NCBI RefSeq assembly: GCF_900101015.1
Contig: NZ_FNFZ01000009.1
Coordinates: 1-64,000, forward strand
Length of the DNA: 64,000 bases
Reading direction: 5' to 3'
Source of the DNA: Sarcina sp. DSM 11001
GTDB lineage: Bacteria > Bacillota > Clostridia > Lachnospirales > Lachnospiraceae
The notes under the pieces were generated by a model. It did no database searches and was not told the origin of the DNA. It saw nothing but the letters and a program-made list of their open reading frames with translations. The translations under genes were made by a program, and so were the position numbers. Shown piece after piece: positions 15,770-23,617 of the stretch (position 1 is the first letter of the stretch; every line of letters begins with the position of its first letter).

Positions 15770-16721
15770 GAGCGCCCTCCGGCAGAAAGAAGAAGCATTC
15801 ATTAAGTTTAAAAAGGACTTTGGCCATGTGTATGATTCCCAGACATATCATTTACTGGATTTTGACAGGTTCTGTCTTGCGGAGTATCCGGAAGAAGACT
15901 CACTGACAGAAGACATGGTAATGAGATGGTCTGTCATCAAAGATACTGAAACTTCAAACGGGTACATTTCAAGGATAACAACAGTACGCCAGTTCGGCAA
16001 ATACCTTGCTATGATGGGAGAAGATGCTTTTATTCTTCCCGAAGGGCTGAAGGGCGGAGATATGCCACTCATGCCATACATATTTTCCAGTGAATCTCTT
16101 AGGGATTTTTTCCTGTATACGGATACGATGGACCGGTATTACCAGTCAACGGTCCGGCACATAGTAGCCCCTGTCATGTTCAGGTACATGTACTGCTGTG
16201 GACTGCGTCCTATCGAAGCAAGACGCATGGACCGGGAAGACGTAAACCTTAAAACAGGAAGAATATTTGTAAGAGAATCTAAATATAACAAGGAAAGGGT
16301 TATTTACGCGCCGGATGAACTGCTGTCTCTTACGCGAGACTATCTTGGTAAGATAGCAGCTGTTTTTCCTGGAAGTGCTGCACTGTTTGTGGACAGGAAG
16401 GGGGGGCGACTTTCTAAAGACGCACACCAATACCTTTTTGAGCATTGTCGCGATGGTTCAGGGATAAAGGAGTCCGGCACAAAAAGGCCAAACATGTACA
16501 GCTTTCGTCATTCCTTTGCAACCCATCGTATATACCAGTGGCATAAGGACGGCAAAGATATCAGTTCACTTCTCCCCGGATTAAGTGCATATATGGGGCA
16601 TACAAGGTACCAGCATACCCTGTATTACCTTCATTTTCTGCCGGAACTTTTCTCTGATATGGCGGGGTTCGATCTTGAGCAGTTCTCAGAAATCATACCG
16701 GGGGTGACTGGTGATGACTGA
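15750..16721 (+). CDS. RIT tyrosine recombinase, second gene (RitB-type)
   Basis: 323 residues with the same integrase fold. Catalytic residues: Arg in CCGLRPIEARRM, a Lys-bearing beta-hairpin (RESKYNKERVIYAP), SFRHSFATH in place of the usual HxxR (Ser instead of the first His), His in YMGHTRYQHT and Tyr in LYYLHFLPE. The substitution of the first His is seen in the MYSFRHSF segment and could change activity. The ATG lies within the end of the first gene, with GGGAGGAG close upstream, so expression is probably translationally coupled. It overlaps the third gene by several bases. Confidence 0.92.
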   Translation: MIRMKFESALRQKEEAFIKFKKDFGHVYDSQTYHLLDFDRFCLAEYPEEDSLTEDMVMRWSVIKDTETSNGYISRITTVRQFGKYLAMMGEDAFILPEGLKGGDMPLMPYIFSSESLRDFFLYTDTMDRYYQSTVRHIVAPVMFRYMYCCGLRPIEARRMDREDVNLKTGRIFVRESKYNKERVIYAPDELLSLTRDYLGKIAAVFPGSAALFVDRKGGRLSKDAHQYLFEHCRDGSGIKESGTKRPNMYSFRHSFATHRIYQWHKDGKDISSLLPGLSAYMGHTRYQHTLYYLHFLPELFSDMAGFDLEQFSEIIPGVTGDD

Positions 16722-17745
16722 TGAAAGCAGGAAAATGTTTGAAAAGATACGGGCATTCCTGACCGTATACATGCCAAAACAGCGTGGATTGAGCAGCTAT
16801 ACAATAAAGTCCTACAAACAATGTATAAACCAGTTTCTGACTTATATTACACAAAAAAAGAAGGTCCGATATGATGAAATATCATTCAGGAATTGGGATG
16901 CTTCTACAATAAGCGACTATCTTGTCTACCTTGAAAATGAAAGGAATGTGTCGGCTTCTACCAGGAACCAGCGCCTGTTTGCAATACGTTCATTCCTGAA
17001 ATATGCCAGGATATCCAATCCGGAGCTGATGGCATTGTCAATGGAAGCATCCGGGATCTTGACCGCAAAAGAAGCCGGGGAGCCGGTTGCGTTTCTGAGT
17101 GAGAAGGCTATGGAGGTCCTTCTCCGGCAGCCGGATGACAGCACCAGGATCGGACTCAGGGATATGTGTTTTATGGTTACCATGTATGATACTGCCGCAA
17201 GGGACTGCGAAATGCTGAACCTCCGTCTGAATTCACTGGACCTTAATGAAGGATGTCCAAAAGTAAGGCTTGAAGGAAAAGGCAATAAAGTCAGGCAGGT
17301 GCTGCTCATGAAGAAGACTGCCAGTCATTTAAAAAGATACATCAGCGTATTCCACTCCGAGGATACAAAGAAAGAAGACTGGCTGTTTTATACAGTTGCA
17401 CACGGAATACGGAACAAAATGTCTGATGACAACGTAGCGAGGTTTTTGAAAAAATATACAGCCATGGCAAAAGCGGAATGTGAAGAAGTACCAGCCAAAG
17501 TAACACCACATCAATTTCGCCATTCCCGTGCGATGCACTTGTATCGCCATGGAATGCCGCTTCAGCTTTTGGCTGAGTATATGGGACATGCATCAGTTAT
17601 ATCAACTCGGATTTACGCATATGCGGATACAGAAATGAAACGAGCTGCAATTGAAAAATGCCAGGGAAGAAATGCTGCAGCAACAGATCTTCCTGAATGG
17701 AAGAATAATGATGAGCTTATCAAAAAACTGTATGGCCTTGCGTAA
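16714..17745 (+). CDS. RIT tyrosine recombinase, third gene (RitC-type)
   Basis: About 343 residues. The N-terminal core-binding domain is clear (YTIKSYKQCINQFLTYI; VSASTRNQRLFAIRSFLKYA). Catalytic residues: Arg in YDTAARDCEML, Lys in LEGKGNKVRQV, HQFRHSRAMHL, His in YMGHASVIST and Tyr in RIYAYADTEM. All five residues are present. ATG at 16714 is preferred over GTG at 16711, with GGGGGTG upstream. Its start overlaps the stop of the second gene. After its stop the element end begins almost at once (first TTATTCCGA motif at about 17750). Confidence 0.93.
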   Translation: MTDESRKMFEKIRAFLTVYMPKQRGLSSYTIKSYKQCINQFLTYITQKKKVRYDEISFRNWDASTISDYLVYLENERNVSASTRNQRLFAIRSFLKYARISNPELMALSMEASGILTAKEAGEPVAFLSEKAMEVLLRQPDDSTRIGLRDMCFMVTMYDTAARDCEMLNLRLNSLDLNEGCPKVRLEGKGNKVRQVLLMKKTASHLKRYISVFHSEDTKKEDWLFYTVAHGIRNKMSDDNVARFLKKYTAMAKAECEEVPAKVTPHQFRHSRAMHLYRHGMPLQLLAEYMGHASVISTRIYAYADTEMKRAAIEKCQGRNAAATDLPEWKNNDELIKKLYGLA

Positions 17746-17858
17746 ATAACTTATTCCGATAGAATCGAGATCATAACATGATTCATATATGTTTTTCTTG
17801 ATTCTGTCGGAATAACTAAAACATCGGAATAACTTTTATAATTCCGATGTCGGAATTA
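17743..17858. repeat. RIT right end with recombinase-site-like repeats
   Basis: Contains CTTATTCCGATA (about 17750-17761), the 33-bp inverted copy of the left terminus (17806-17838) with two inverted GTTATTCCGA motifs, and an extra near-palindrome TAATTCCGA-TG-TCGGAATTA (17839-17858) absent from the left end. The element ends are therefore asymmetric: three motif copies left, five right. Confidence 0.75.
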
Positions 17859-18038
17859 CAGCAGTCCTTTAAATCTGTCGGCCCGTGTGCCGCAGAAGAG
17901 GAAAAGCGTACCTTCTTCCATGGGGTCCAGTCCGTAGTGAAGGCTGACGATGGACTTCAGTCCATCGATCCCCTTGCGAAGGTCGGTCCGGCCGCACCGG
18001 AGTATGATCTTTTTGATACCGGAAGCTTCCTTAAGCAT
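17859..18038 (-). pseudogene. tnpB: IS66 tnpB, 5' part (cut by the RIT insertion)
   Basis: Sixty residues, MLKEASGIKKI, ...RCGRTDLRKGIDGL, ...LFLFCGTRADRFKGLL, the first half of an IS66 TnpB, overlapping the end of tnpA by eight bases as is usual in this family. At 17858 the frame enters the RIT end and meets TAA at once. The missing second half is at 14189-14380. TnpB is needed for IS66 transposition, so this insertion should immobilise the element until the RIT is excised. Confidence 0.92.
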
Positions 18039-18426
18039 TTCTCACGGCCCTCAGGACTGTGGAAAGAGTGGATTCACTTACCCCTTCTGTGACAAAGATC
18101 CTGCAGTCACTGCATTGAAGGACAAGACCTTTTCCCGTCTGGCGGTAAGCTGAAGAGTCTGCCATATCTCTGACTGACTGGAGATCCACCTCTACAAACC
18201 TGTTATCAGGCAGGGATCCGGAGAGACTTACTGAGAGCTCCTGTTTCTCGGACAGGTGATGCCCAGTGCTTTCAGTCTGCCAGATACGATGCTGCCAGTA
18301 GTAGAGTTTACGTTCGGAGATCCCGTTAGCCTTACACCAGGCACGTTTGCTCATGCCGCTTGTGTTGGCTTCGGCCAGGATCTTTTTCCACTCCGCAAGG
18401 CGGAATTCCTTCGTTTTCTTTAACAT
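18031..18426 (-). CDS. tnpA: IS66 family transposase accessory protein TnpA
   Basis: 131 residues beginning MLKKTKEFRLAEWKKILAEA. It has a helix-turn-helix-like segment (SGMSKRAWCKANGISERKLYYWQHRI) typical of IS66 TnpA, and a more variable C-terminal part ending CRIFVTEGVSESTLSTVLRAVRNA. The start at 18424-18426 has GGAGGCAGGGAG before it; an upstream in-frame codon lacks one. First gene of the IS66 transcript. Confidence 0.88.
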   Translation of the reverse strand: MLKKTKEFRLAEWKKILAEANTSGMSKRAWCKANGISERKLYYWQHRIWQTESTGHHLSEKQELSVSLSGSLPDNRFVEVDLQSVRDMADSSAYRQTGKGLVLQCSDCRIFVTEGVSESTLSTVLRAVRNA

Positions 18427-18439
18427 CTCCCTGCCTCCA

Positions 18440-18472
18440 TTGATAGAATCATTAGTCAATTGATTCTATCAA
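18440..18472. promoter_or_regulatory. Perfect 12-bp inverted repeat just upstream of IS66 tnpA
   Basis: TTGATAGAATCA (18440-18451) and TGATTCTATCAA (18461-18472) form a perfect dyad with a 9-base loop between the right terminal repeat and the tnpA ribosome site. It may be an operator, a leader hairpin limiting outside read-through, or a transposase-binding site. Confidence 0.55.
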
Positions 18473-18490
18473 AGACAGGGTTCTCGAAAC

Positions 18491-18522
18491 AGACAACAAC
18501 TATTTGACGCTTACTTCCATTA
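18491..18522. repeat. IS66 right end: terminal inverted repeat and target duplication
   Basis: The inverted repeat ends ...AACTATTTGACGCTTAC at 18514, followed by TTCCATTA (18515-18522), identical to the left copy at 11650-11657. Confidence 0.95.
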
Positions 18523-18655
18523 TTCTGTTTCTCATTCTGTTTCTCATTCTGTTTTCCATTCTGTTTCTCATCCTGTTTCTCCGTCTGTGTTTTCCATTCT
18601 GTTTCTCATCCTGTTTCTCCGTCTGTGTTTTCTATTCTGTCTCATCATTTTTGTT
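18523..18655. repeat. Tandem repeat in the livH upstream region
   Basis: The 12-base unit TTCTGTTTCTCA recurs in a row. It is then organised as two near-identical 38-base units, CCATTCTGTTTCTCATCCTG followed by TTTCTCCGTCTGTGTTTT. The IS66 target site TTCCATTA lies at the edge of this array, so the array predates the insertion. The array lies upstream of the livH promoter. Confidence 0.85.
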
Positions 18656-18703
18656 TCACCAATGTGATTTACCATAATTATCACTATTTTTTTGTTTATC
18701 GTT

Positions 18704-18731
18704 TTTCCATAGAGGAAATACGTGCTATAAT
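18704..18731 (+). promoter_or_regulatory. livH promoter (extended -10)
   Basis: TGC-TATAAT at 18723-18731 is an extended -10, with a weak -35 TTTCCA (18704-18709) 16 bases upstream. It provides livHMGF with a promoter independent of livJ, inside of the IS66 insertion. Confidence 0.65.
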
Positions 18732-18895
18732 AGTCCCTAATCGGGTTTATACAGGCCTTTTTTTCTGAGCATTTTTGTACATTCTGTTTCTTTTTTACAG
18801 GAAATCTGTACTTTTTTGCAAAAATCTTGTACTGTTTCCGGAAAACAAGCCTGATGACCTTATTATAAAATCTGAAAGAGGGGAACTGATCAACA

Positions 18896-19771
18896 ATGAG
18901 ATTTCTGTCCAATCTGGTAACCGGCCTGGGGCTCGGAAGCGTATACGCAATCATTGCCCTTGGATACACAATGGTCTATGGCATTGCCAAGATGCTGAAT
19001 TTCGCTCACGGTGATGTCATCATGGTAGGCGCCTACATCGCCTTCTTCGCACTGAACCGCTTCAGCCTCCCGCTGATTCCCGGAATTCTGGTGGCTGTTC
19101 TGGGATGTACGGTTCTCGGAGTCGTCATAGAGCGGCTCGCCTACAAGCCTCTGCGGCAGGCGTCCAGCCTTGCCGTCCTGATCACTGCGATCGGCGTAAG
19201 TTATTTTCTGCAGAACGGAGCCCAGCTTCTGTGGAGCGCTTCCCCCAAGATGTTCCCTGCGATCATCTCCTCCGGTGCGCTGAAGATCGGGAATCTGTCC
19301 ATCGCTTATCTGACCCTGGTCACGATCGCAACCTGCATCGTTGTCATGATCTGCCTGACGCTCTTCATCAACAGAACCAAAACGGGAAGCGCCATGAGAG
19401 CCTGTTCCGAGGATAAAGATGCCGCGAGACTGATGGGCATCAATGTGAACGGCATCATCTCCCTCACCTTTGCCATCGGCTCGGGTCTTGCCGCTGTGGC
19501 GGCTGTACTCCTGTGCGCCAACTACCCTACTGTCACTCCTACGCTCGGATCCATGCCCGGCATCAAGGCCTTCACGGCCGCTGTCTTCGGCGGGATCGGT
19601 TCTATTCCCGGAGCCCTGCTGGGCGGACTGCTGCTGGGGATCATCGAGATCCTCTCCAAAGCCTATATTTCCACACAGTTGTCCGATGTCATCGTCTTCG
19701 GCGTGCTGATCGTCATCCTTCTGGTGAAGCCCGCCGGGCTTCTCGGCAAGAAGATCAACGAAAAGGTTTAA
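18896..19771 (+). CDS. livH: Branched-chain amino acid ABC transporter permease LivH
   Basis: 291 residues with about eight membrane segments. Family marks are GLGLGSVYAIIALGYTMVYGI at the start, LNFAHGDVIMVGAY, and the cytoplasmic coupling loop ACSEDKDAARLMGINVNGIISLTFAIGSGLA, which contacts the ATPase. It forms the channel with LivM. The length is canonical. The start has a GAGGGG ribosome site about 12 bases upstream. First gene of livH-livM-livG-livF. Confidence 0.94.
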   Translation: MRFLSNLVTGLGLGSVYAIIALGYTMVYGIAKMLNFAHGDVIMVGAYIAFFALNRFSLPLIPGILVAVLGCTVLGVVIERLAYKPLRQASSLAVLITAIGVSYFLQNGAQLLWSASPKMFPAIISSGALKIGNLSIAYLTLVTIATCIVVMICLTLFINRTKTGSAMRACSEDKDAARLMGINVNGIISLTFAIGSGLAAVAAVLLCANYPTVTPTLGSMPGIKAFTAAVFGGIGSIPGALLGGLLLGIIEILSKAYISTQLSDVIVFGVLIVILLVKPAGLLGKKINEKV

Positions 19772-19804
19772 GGCCCCGGACGGGCAGACAGGGAGTTTAA
19801 TATT

Positions 19805-20854
19805 ATGAAAAATAGTAAAGGAATCTTCGGCTATCTTCTGGACAGCAGACATCGCAGCAGAACGATCTCCTATACAATGGTGATCGCCGCATATATCATT
19901 CTGGAGGTGCTCCTCCATTCAGGAAGTCTTTCTAATCTGTTTCAGGGCCTGCTGGTCCCCGCCACCTGTTATCTGGTCGCGGCGATCGGCCTTAACCTCA
20001 ACGTCGGCGTTTCCGGCGAACTTAATCTGGGACAGGCGGGATTCATGGCAGTCGGTGCCTTTTCCGGTGTCTGTGTCTCCGGCCTGCTGGCAGGAACCCT
20101 TCCGGCCATCCCCCGTCTGATCCTTGCGATCATCGTGGGCATGCTGCTCACCGCGGGAGTAGGCTTCCTCATCGGTATCCCGGTCCTGAAGCTCCAGGGC
20201 GACTACCTCGCCATCGTCACACTGGCTTTCGGCCAGATCGTAATGAATCTGATCATGAACCTGTACGTCGCCTTTGACAGCACGGGGATCAAGGTCAGCT
20301 TTGTGGAGAGCAGATTTGATCTTGAACCGGGCGGGAAATTTCTGATCAACGGCCCCATGGGCGCCACCGGAACAGAGAGGATCGCCACCTTCACGGCCGG
20401 CACCATTCTCGTCCTCTTTGCCCTGGTCGTCGTCTACAACCTGATCTACTCCAGGAACGGCCGCGCGATCATGGCTGCCCGCGACAACAGGATCGCCGCG
20501 GAATCGATCGGCATCAACATCGCCAACACCAAAATGATGGCCTTTGTGATCTCCGCTGCCCTCGCAGGCGCTGCGGGCGCGCTCTACGGCCTCAACTATT
20601 CCACCATGGTCGCCAGCAAATTCGACTATAATACATCGATCCTGATCCTGGTCTATGTCGTCCTCGGCGGACTCGGCAATATTAACGGCACACTGATCTC
20701 GACCGTTGTGCTCTTCCTGCTGCCTCAGCTTCTGCGCGGACTGCAGGATTACCGCATGCTGATCTATGCCGTGATCCTCATCGTGATCATGCTTGTCACA
20801 AATAATAATGTGCTGAAAACAAAAATGGGATCCCTGCGCAGGAAAAAGGCATAA
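19805..20854 (+). CDS. livM: Branched-chain amino acid ABC transporter permease LivM
   Basis: 349 residues, predicted nine or ten membrane segments. Marks include GLNLNVGVSGELNLGQAGFMAVGAFSG, FQLQGDYLAIVTLAFGQI-type sequence (VLKLQGDYLAIVTLAFGQIV) and the coupling loop AARDNRIAAESIGINIANTKMMAFVISAALAGAAG. It partners LivH. The spacing of 33 bases after livH supports co-transcription. A 158-base gap separates it from livG without a terminator. Confidence 0.94.
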   Translation: MKNSKGIFGYLLDSRHRSRTISYTMVIAAYIILEVLLHSGSLSNLFQGLLVPATCYLVAAIGLNLNVGVSGELNLGQAGFMAVGAFSGVCVSGLLAGTLPAIPRLILAIIVGMLLTAGVGFLIGIPVLKLQGDYLAIVTLAFGQIVMNLIMNLYVAFDSTGIKVSFVESRFDLEPGGKFLINGPMGATGTERIATFTAGTILVLFALVVVYNLIYSRNGRAIMAARDNRIAAESIGINIANTKMMAFVISAALAGAAGALYGLNYSTMVASKFDYNTSILILVYVVLGGLGNINGTLISTVVLFLLPQLLRGLQDYRMLIYAVILIVIMLVTNNNVLKTKMGSLRRKKA

Positions 20855-21012
20855 ATTGTCTGCGGATGACTTGACTTGTTGATCCGCGTTCTGCAGCCGG
20901 CAAAAGAGTATTCCATTTTAAAACAGGCACGTTTATGAAGCAGCCGCCCACACTGGCAGCTGCATGTTCAGAAATAAGGGCTGTAAACGGTTCTTATAGA
21001 TGAGAGGTAGTT

Positions 21013-21786
21013 ATGAACACTAATGAGACCCCCATTCTGGAAGTCAAAGAGCTGGGAATCGATTTCGGCGGCCTGACGGCCGTCAATGATCTCGATCTCG
21101 CTATTTACAATAAAGAAATCGTAGGACTGATCGGTCCCAACGGCGCAGGCAAGACGACCGTCTTTAACCTGCTCACCAAAGTATATAAACCCACCAGAGG
21201 CACGATCTTTTTTGACGGAAAAGACACCGCTGGAAAGACTGTTGTGGATATCAACAAGGCCGGCATCGCCAGGACATTTCAGAATATCCGACTTTTTAAC
21301 AATCTGACAGTTCTTGACAATGTCAAAACAGCTTACCACAACAACATCCGCTATTCGCCTGTTGAAGCTGTCTTCCGCCTGCCCGGCTACTATGCCAAAG
21401 AGCGCGAGATCGAAGGTAAGTCCCGTGAGTTACTGGAGATCATGGAGCTGGGAGACTTTGCGGATGTGACCGCCGGAAATCTCCCCTACGGTGCCCAGAG
21501 GCGTCTTGAGATCGCACGCGCAATGGCAACCGAGCCCAAACTTCTCCTCCTGGATGAACCCGCAGCGGGCATGAACCCCCAGGAGACCGATGACCTGATG
21601 CGGATGATCCGTTTTGTGCGTGACCATTTCGAGATCGCCGTCCTCCTCATCGAGCACGACATGCAGCTGGTCATGGGAATCTGCGAACGCATCTACGTGC
21701 TCAACTACGGCATGCTGCTGGCCCAGGGCCTTCCGGCTGAGATCCAGGCAAATCCGGAAGTCATCAAGGCCTATCTGGGCGACTGA
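21013..21786 (+). CDS. livG: Branched-chain amino acid ABC transporter ATPase LivG
   Basis: 257 residues. Walker A GPNGAGKT at 41-48, Q-loop in ARTFQNIRLF, the variant signature LPYGAQRR usual for LivG, Walker B LLLLDEPAAGMNP, and the switch His in LLIEHDMQLVMGICERIYVLNYG. It hydrolyses ATP for import with LivF. The C-terminal NPEVIKAYLGD is typical. Start ATG at 21013 with a GAGAGG ribosome site. Confidence 0.96.
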   Translation: MNTNETPILEVKELGIDFGGLTAVNDLDLAIYNKEIVGLIGPNGAGKTTVFNLLTKVYKPTRGTIFFDGKDTAGKTVVDINKAGIARTFQNIRLFNNLTVLDNVKTAYHNNIRYSPVEAVFRLPGYYAKEREIEGKSRELLEIMELGDFADVTAGNLPYGAQRRLEIARAMATEPKLLLLDEPAAGMNPQETDDLMRMIRFVRDHFEIAVLLIEHDMQLVMGICERIYVLNYGMLLAQGLPAEIQANPEVIKAYLGD

Positions 21787-21901
21787 TACTCAGGAACTGT
21801 CGCTTATGTTGTTTGCAGACATCTTATTTGCGGCCAATAGCAATTATAACGATTATCCACTTACACCCCTGTGCAGCAGGCAGGTGGCATGAGGTATAAA
21901 T

Positions 21902-22606
21902 ATGCTGAAAGTTGAAAATCTGAAAGTCCGGTACGGCATGATCGAGGCGATCAAGGGCATCTCCTTTGAGGTGCGCGACGGAGAGATCGTAACTCTGATC
22001 GGTGCCAACGGCGCCGGGAAAACCACGACCATGCACGCCATTTCCGGCCTGATCAAGGCCGCGGAGGGCAGCATCACCCTCGACGGACAGGAACTTACAA
22101 AGATACCTGCCCACAAGATCGTGGGCATGGGACTCGCCCAGGTCCCGGAGGGAAGACGCGTTTTTGCCCAGCAGACCGTTGAAGAAAACCTGATCCTCGG
22201 TGCTTATCTGCGGCGGGATCAGGGAGAAATAGCAAAAGACATGGAGGATGTCTATCAGACCTTCCCCCGCCTCGGCGAGCGCCGCACACAGACAGCCGGC
22301 ACACTTTCCGGCGGCGAACAGCAGATGCTCGCTATGGGAAGGGCTCTCATGGCCAAGCCTTCCATCCTGCTCCTGGATGAGCCTTCCATGGGCCTCTCTC
22401 CTCTCCTCGTTTCAGAAATCTTCCAGATCATCGAGGAGATCAATAAAAAAGGAACCACTATCCTGCTTGTCGAGCAGAACGCAAAACGCGCCCTTTCAAT
22501 CGCAAACAGGGCTTATGTCCTCGAGACCGGCCGCATCACACTCGATGGCACCGGCGAAGGACTTGCCCGGGACGAACGCGTCCGCAAAGCTTATCTGGGC
22601 GGGTAA
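21902..22606 (+). CDS. livF: Branched-chain amino acid ABC transporter ATPase LivF
   Basis: 234 residues. Walker A GANGAGKTT (34-42), signature LSGGEQQMLAMGRALM, Walker B ILLLDEPSMGLSP, switch His replaced in the expected LivF pattern VEQNAKRALSIANRAYVLETG. Pairs with LivG. TGAGGT lies before the ATG at 21902. No terminator was seen between this gene and the CBS-ACT gene, so the transcript may continue. Confidence 0.96.
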   Translation: MLKVENLKVRYGMIEAIKGISFEVRDGEIVTLIGANGAGKTTTMHAISGLIKAAEGSITLDGQELTKIPAHKIVGMGLAQVPEGRRVFAQQTVEENLILGAYLRRDQGEIAKDMEDVYQTFPRLGERRTQTAGTLSGGEQQMLAMGRALMAKPSILLLDEPSMGLSPLLVSEIFQIIEEINKKGTTILLVEQNAKRALSIANRAYVLETGRITLDGTGEGLARDERVRKAYLGG

Positions 22607-22785
22607 GAAAACAGCATTACCATTTTCCATTTTCAGACAACCCGGCCATAATGTGGTTATAGCAGAAGCAGGCGGCCATAACAAAACAAGCAGCTATGTC
22701 ATATCAGGCGGCCACAGCGGGGGCTGAACACAGCTAGTGTGCCGTCACACTAGAAATATAAAAGACTAATTACAAGGAGGGCAAG

Positions 22786-23466
22786 ATGTACGTTAAAGAC
22801 CATATGACCAGAGAACCCGTCACTATTACGAAGGACGTCAAAATCTCCAAGGCCGTGGACATCATGTCCAAGGGACACTTTCACCGGCTCCCGATCGTCG
22901 ACGACAGCGGAAAGCTCGTCGGCCTCGTTACCGGCGGTCTGGTCACAGAAAAGAGCGGCGCAAACGCGACGTCCCTGTCCATTTATGAGCTCAACTATCT
23001 CCTGAGCAAGACCAAGGTCGAAGATATCATGCTCACGGATGTCAAAACGATCAAAGAAAATGTCTTTATCGAAGAAGCCGCGCAGAAAATGATAGACGAA
23101 GGGATCTCCGTCCTTCCCGTCATAGATGACGAAAACCACGTTGTTGGAATCATCACCGAAAAAGATATCTTCCAGGCATTCACCGACGTACTGGGTTATA
23201 AACACCAGGGCACGCGCTTTGTTTTCCAGTGTGACGACACTCCCGGATTTTTCGTAGGAATCGCCAGACTGCTCGCTGAAAACGATGCCAATATGGAAGC
23301 CTTCGCCGTTTACCACACCAAGGAGCGCGGTACTGAATGCGTCGTCAAGGCAACCGGAGCCATTTCCGTCGAGAACATGGTCAGCATCCTGAAGGATGCC
23401 GGTTACAAACTTAACGATGTCACACAGACCACCAAGTTTGGAACGACCAAGACATTCGATTTATAA
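22786..23466 (+). CDS. CBS-pair and ACT domain regulatory protein
   Basis: 226 residues. Two CBS motifs, MYVKDHMTREPVTI...FHRLPIVDDSGKLVGLVT and VEDIMLTDVKTI...ISVLPVIDDENHVVGIITEKDIF, cover about 1-135. An ACT-like ligand-binding domain follows (about 142-215: VFQCDDTPGFFVGIARLLAENDANMEAF). Such AcuB-like proteins sense adenine nucleotides and often amino acids. Placement directly after livF suggests a link to branched-chain amino acid status (inference). AAGGAGGG precedes the ATG, and a strong terminator closes the unit. Confidence 0.88.
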   Translation: MYVKDHMTREPVTITKDVKISKAVDIMSKGHFHRLPIVDDSGKLVGLVTGGLVTEKSGANATSLSIYELNYLLSKTKVEDIMLTDVKTIKENVFIEEAAQKMIDEGISVLPVIDDENHVVGIITEKDIFQAFTDVLGYKHQGTRFVFQCDDTPGFFVGIARLLAENDANMEAFAVYHTKERGTECVVKATGAISVENMVSILKDAGYKLNDVTQTTKFGTTKTFDL

Positions 23467-23546
23467 TTTCTGGCAAGCATAAGAATATGCAGAGTATTAA
23501 CTGGCTTCCCGAAAGCCAGGAACAGAAATAAAAAATTCATGGGATT

Positions 23547-23585
23547 AAAAACGGATGAACTGCCTCCCGCAGTTCATCCGTTTTT
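23547..23585 (+). terminator. Strong terminator at the end of the liv region
   Basis: AAAAACGGATGAACTGC (23547-23563) pairs perfectly over 17 bp with GCAGTTCATCCGTTTTT (23569-23585) around a CTCCC loop. Works in both directions and also closes the converging gene at 23618-25021. Confidence 0.92.
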
Positions 23586-23617
23586 CGTTTCCATTTTTTC
23601 CCTGTTTTTATTCGTTC

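Larger units (their letters stand above)
14381..17858 (+). mobile_element. RIT element (recombinase in trio) inserted in IS66 tnpB
   Basis: A 3478-bp insertion carrying three consecutive overlapping tyrosine-recombinase genes in one direction, which is the definition of a RIT element. The ends are a perfect 33-bp inverted repeat (14381-14413 and 17806-17838) beginning TAAAAGTTATTCCGATG. The right end has a further 20 bases, TAATTCCGATGTCGGAATTA, before host sequence resumes at 17859. Joining 14380 to 17859 restores the TnpB reading frame exactly, so there is no target duplication. The genes are visibly richer in A+T than the surrounding DNA, which points to foreign origin. There is no cargo gene. 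Confidence 0.93.
11658..18514 (-). mobile_element. IS66-family insertion sequence, split by a RIT element
   Basis: The element is bounded by 24-bp inverted repeats and a perfect 8-bp target duplication, the size typical of IS66. It reads on the minus strand: tnpA, tnpB, an extra coiled-coil ORF, tnpC. Removing the 3478-bp RIT insertion leaves about 3.38 kb, longer than the usual 2.5-2.7 kb because of the extra ORF and roomy spacers. It inserted between the livJ terminator and the livH promoter, so it separates but probably does not disrupt the liv genes. tnpB is interrupted, so the element is unlikely to move on its own in this state. Confidence 0.95.

Noticed and set aside
14381-17858. Integron, phage or ICE interpretation of the three recombinases
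   Set aside because: Three consecutive overlapping recombinases with inverted ends and no cargo, attC sites, phage or conjugation genes fit a RIT element only.
17859-18038. Stand-alone 60-residue gene
   Set aside because: It is the first half of IS66 TnpB cut by the RIT element; the second half is at 14189-14380.
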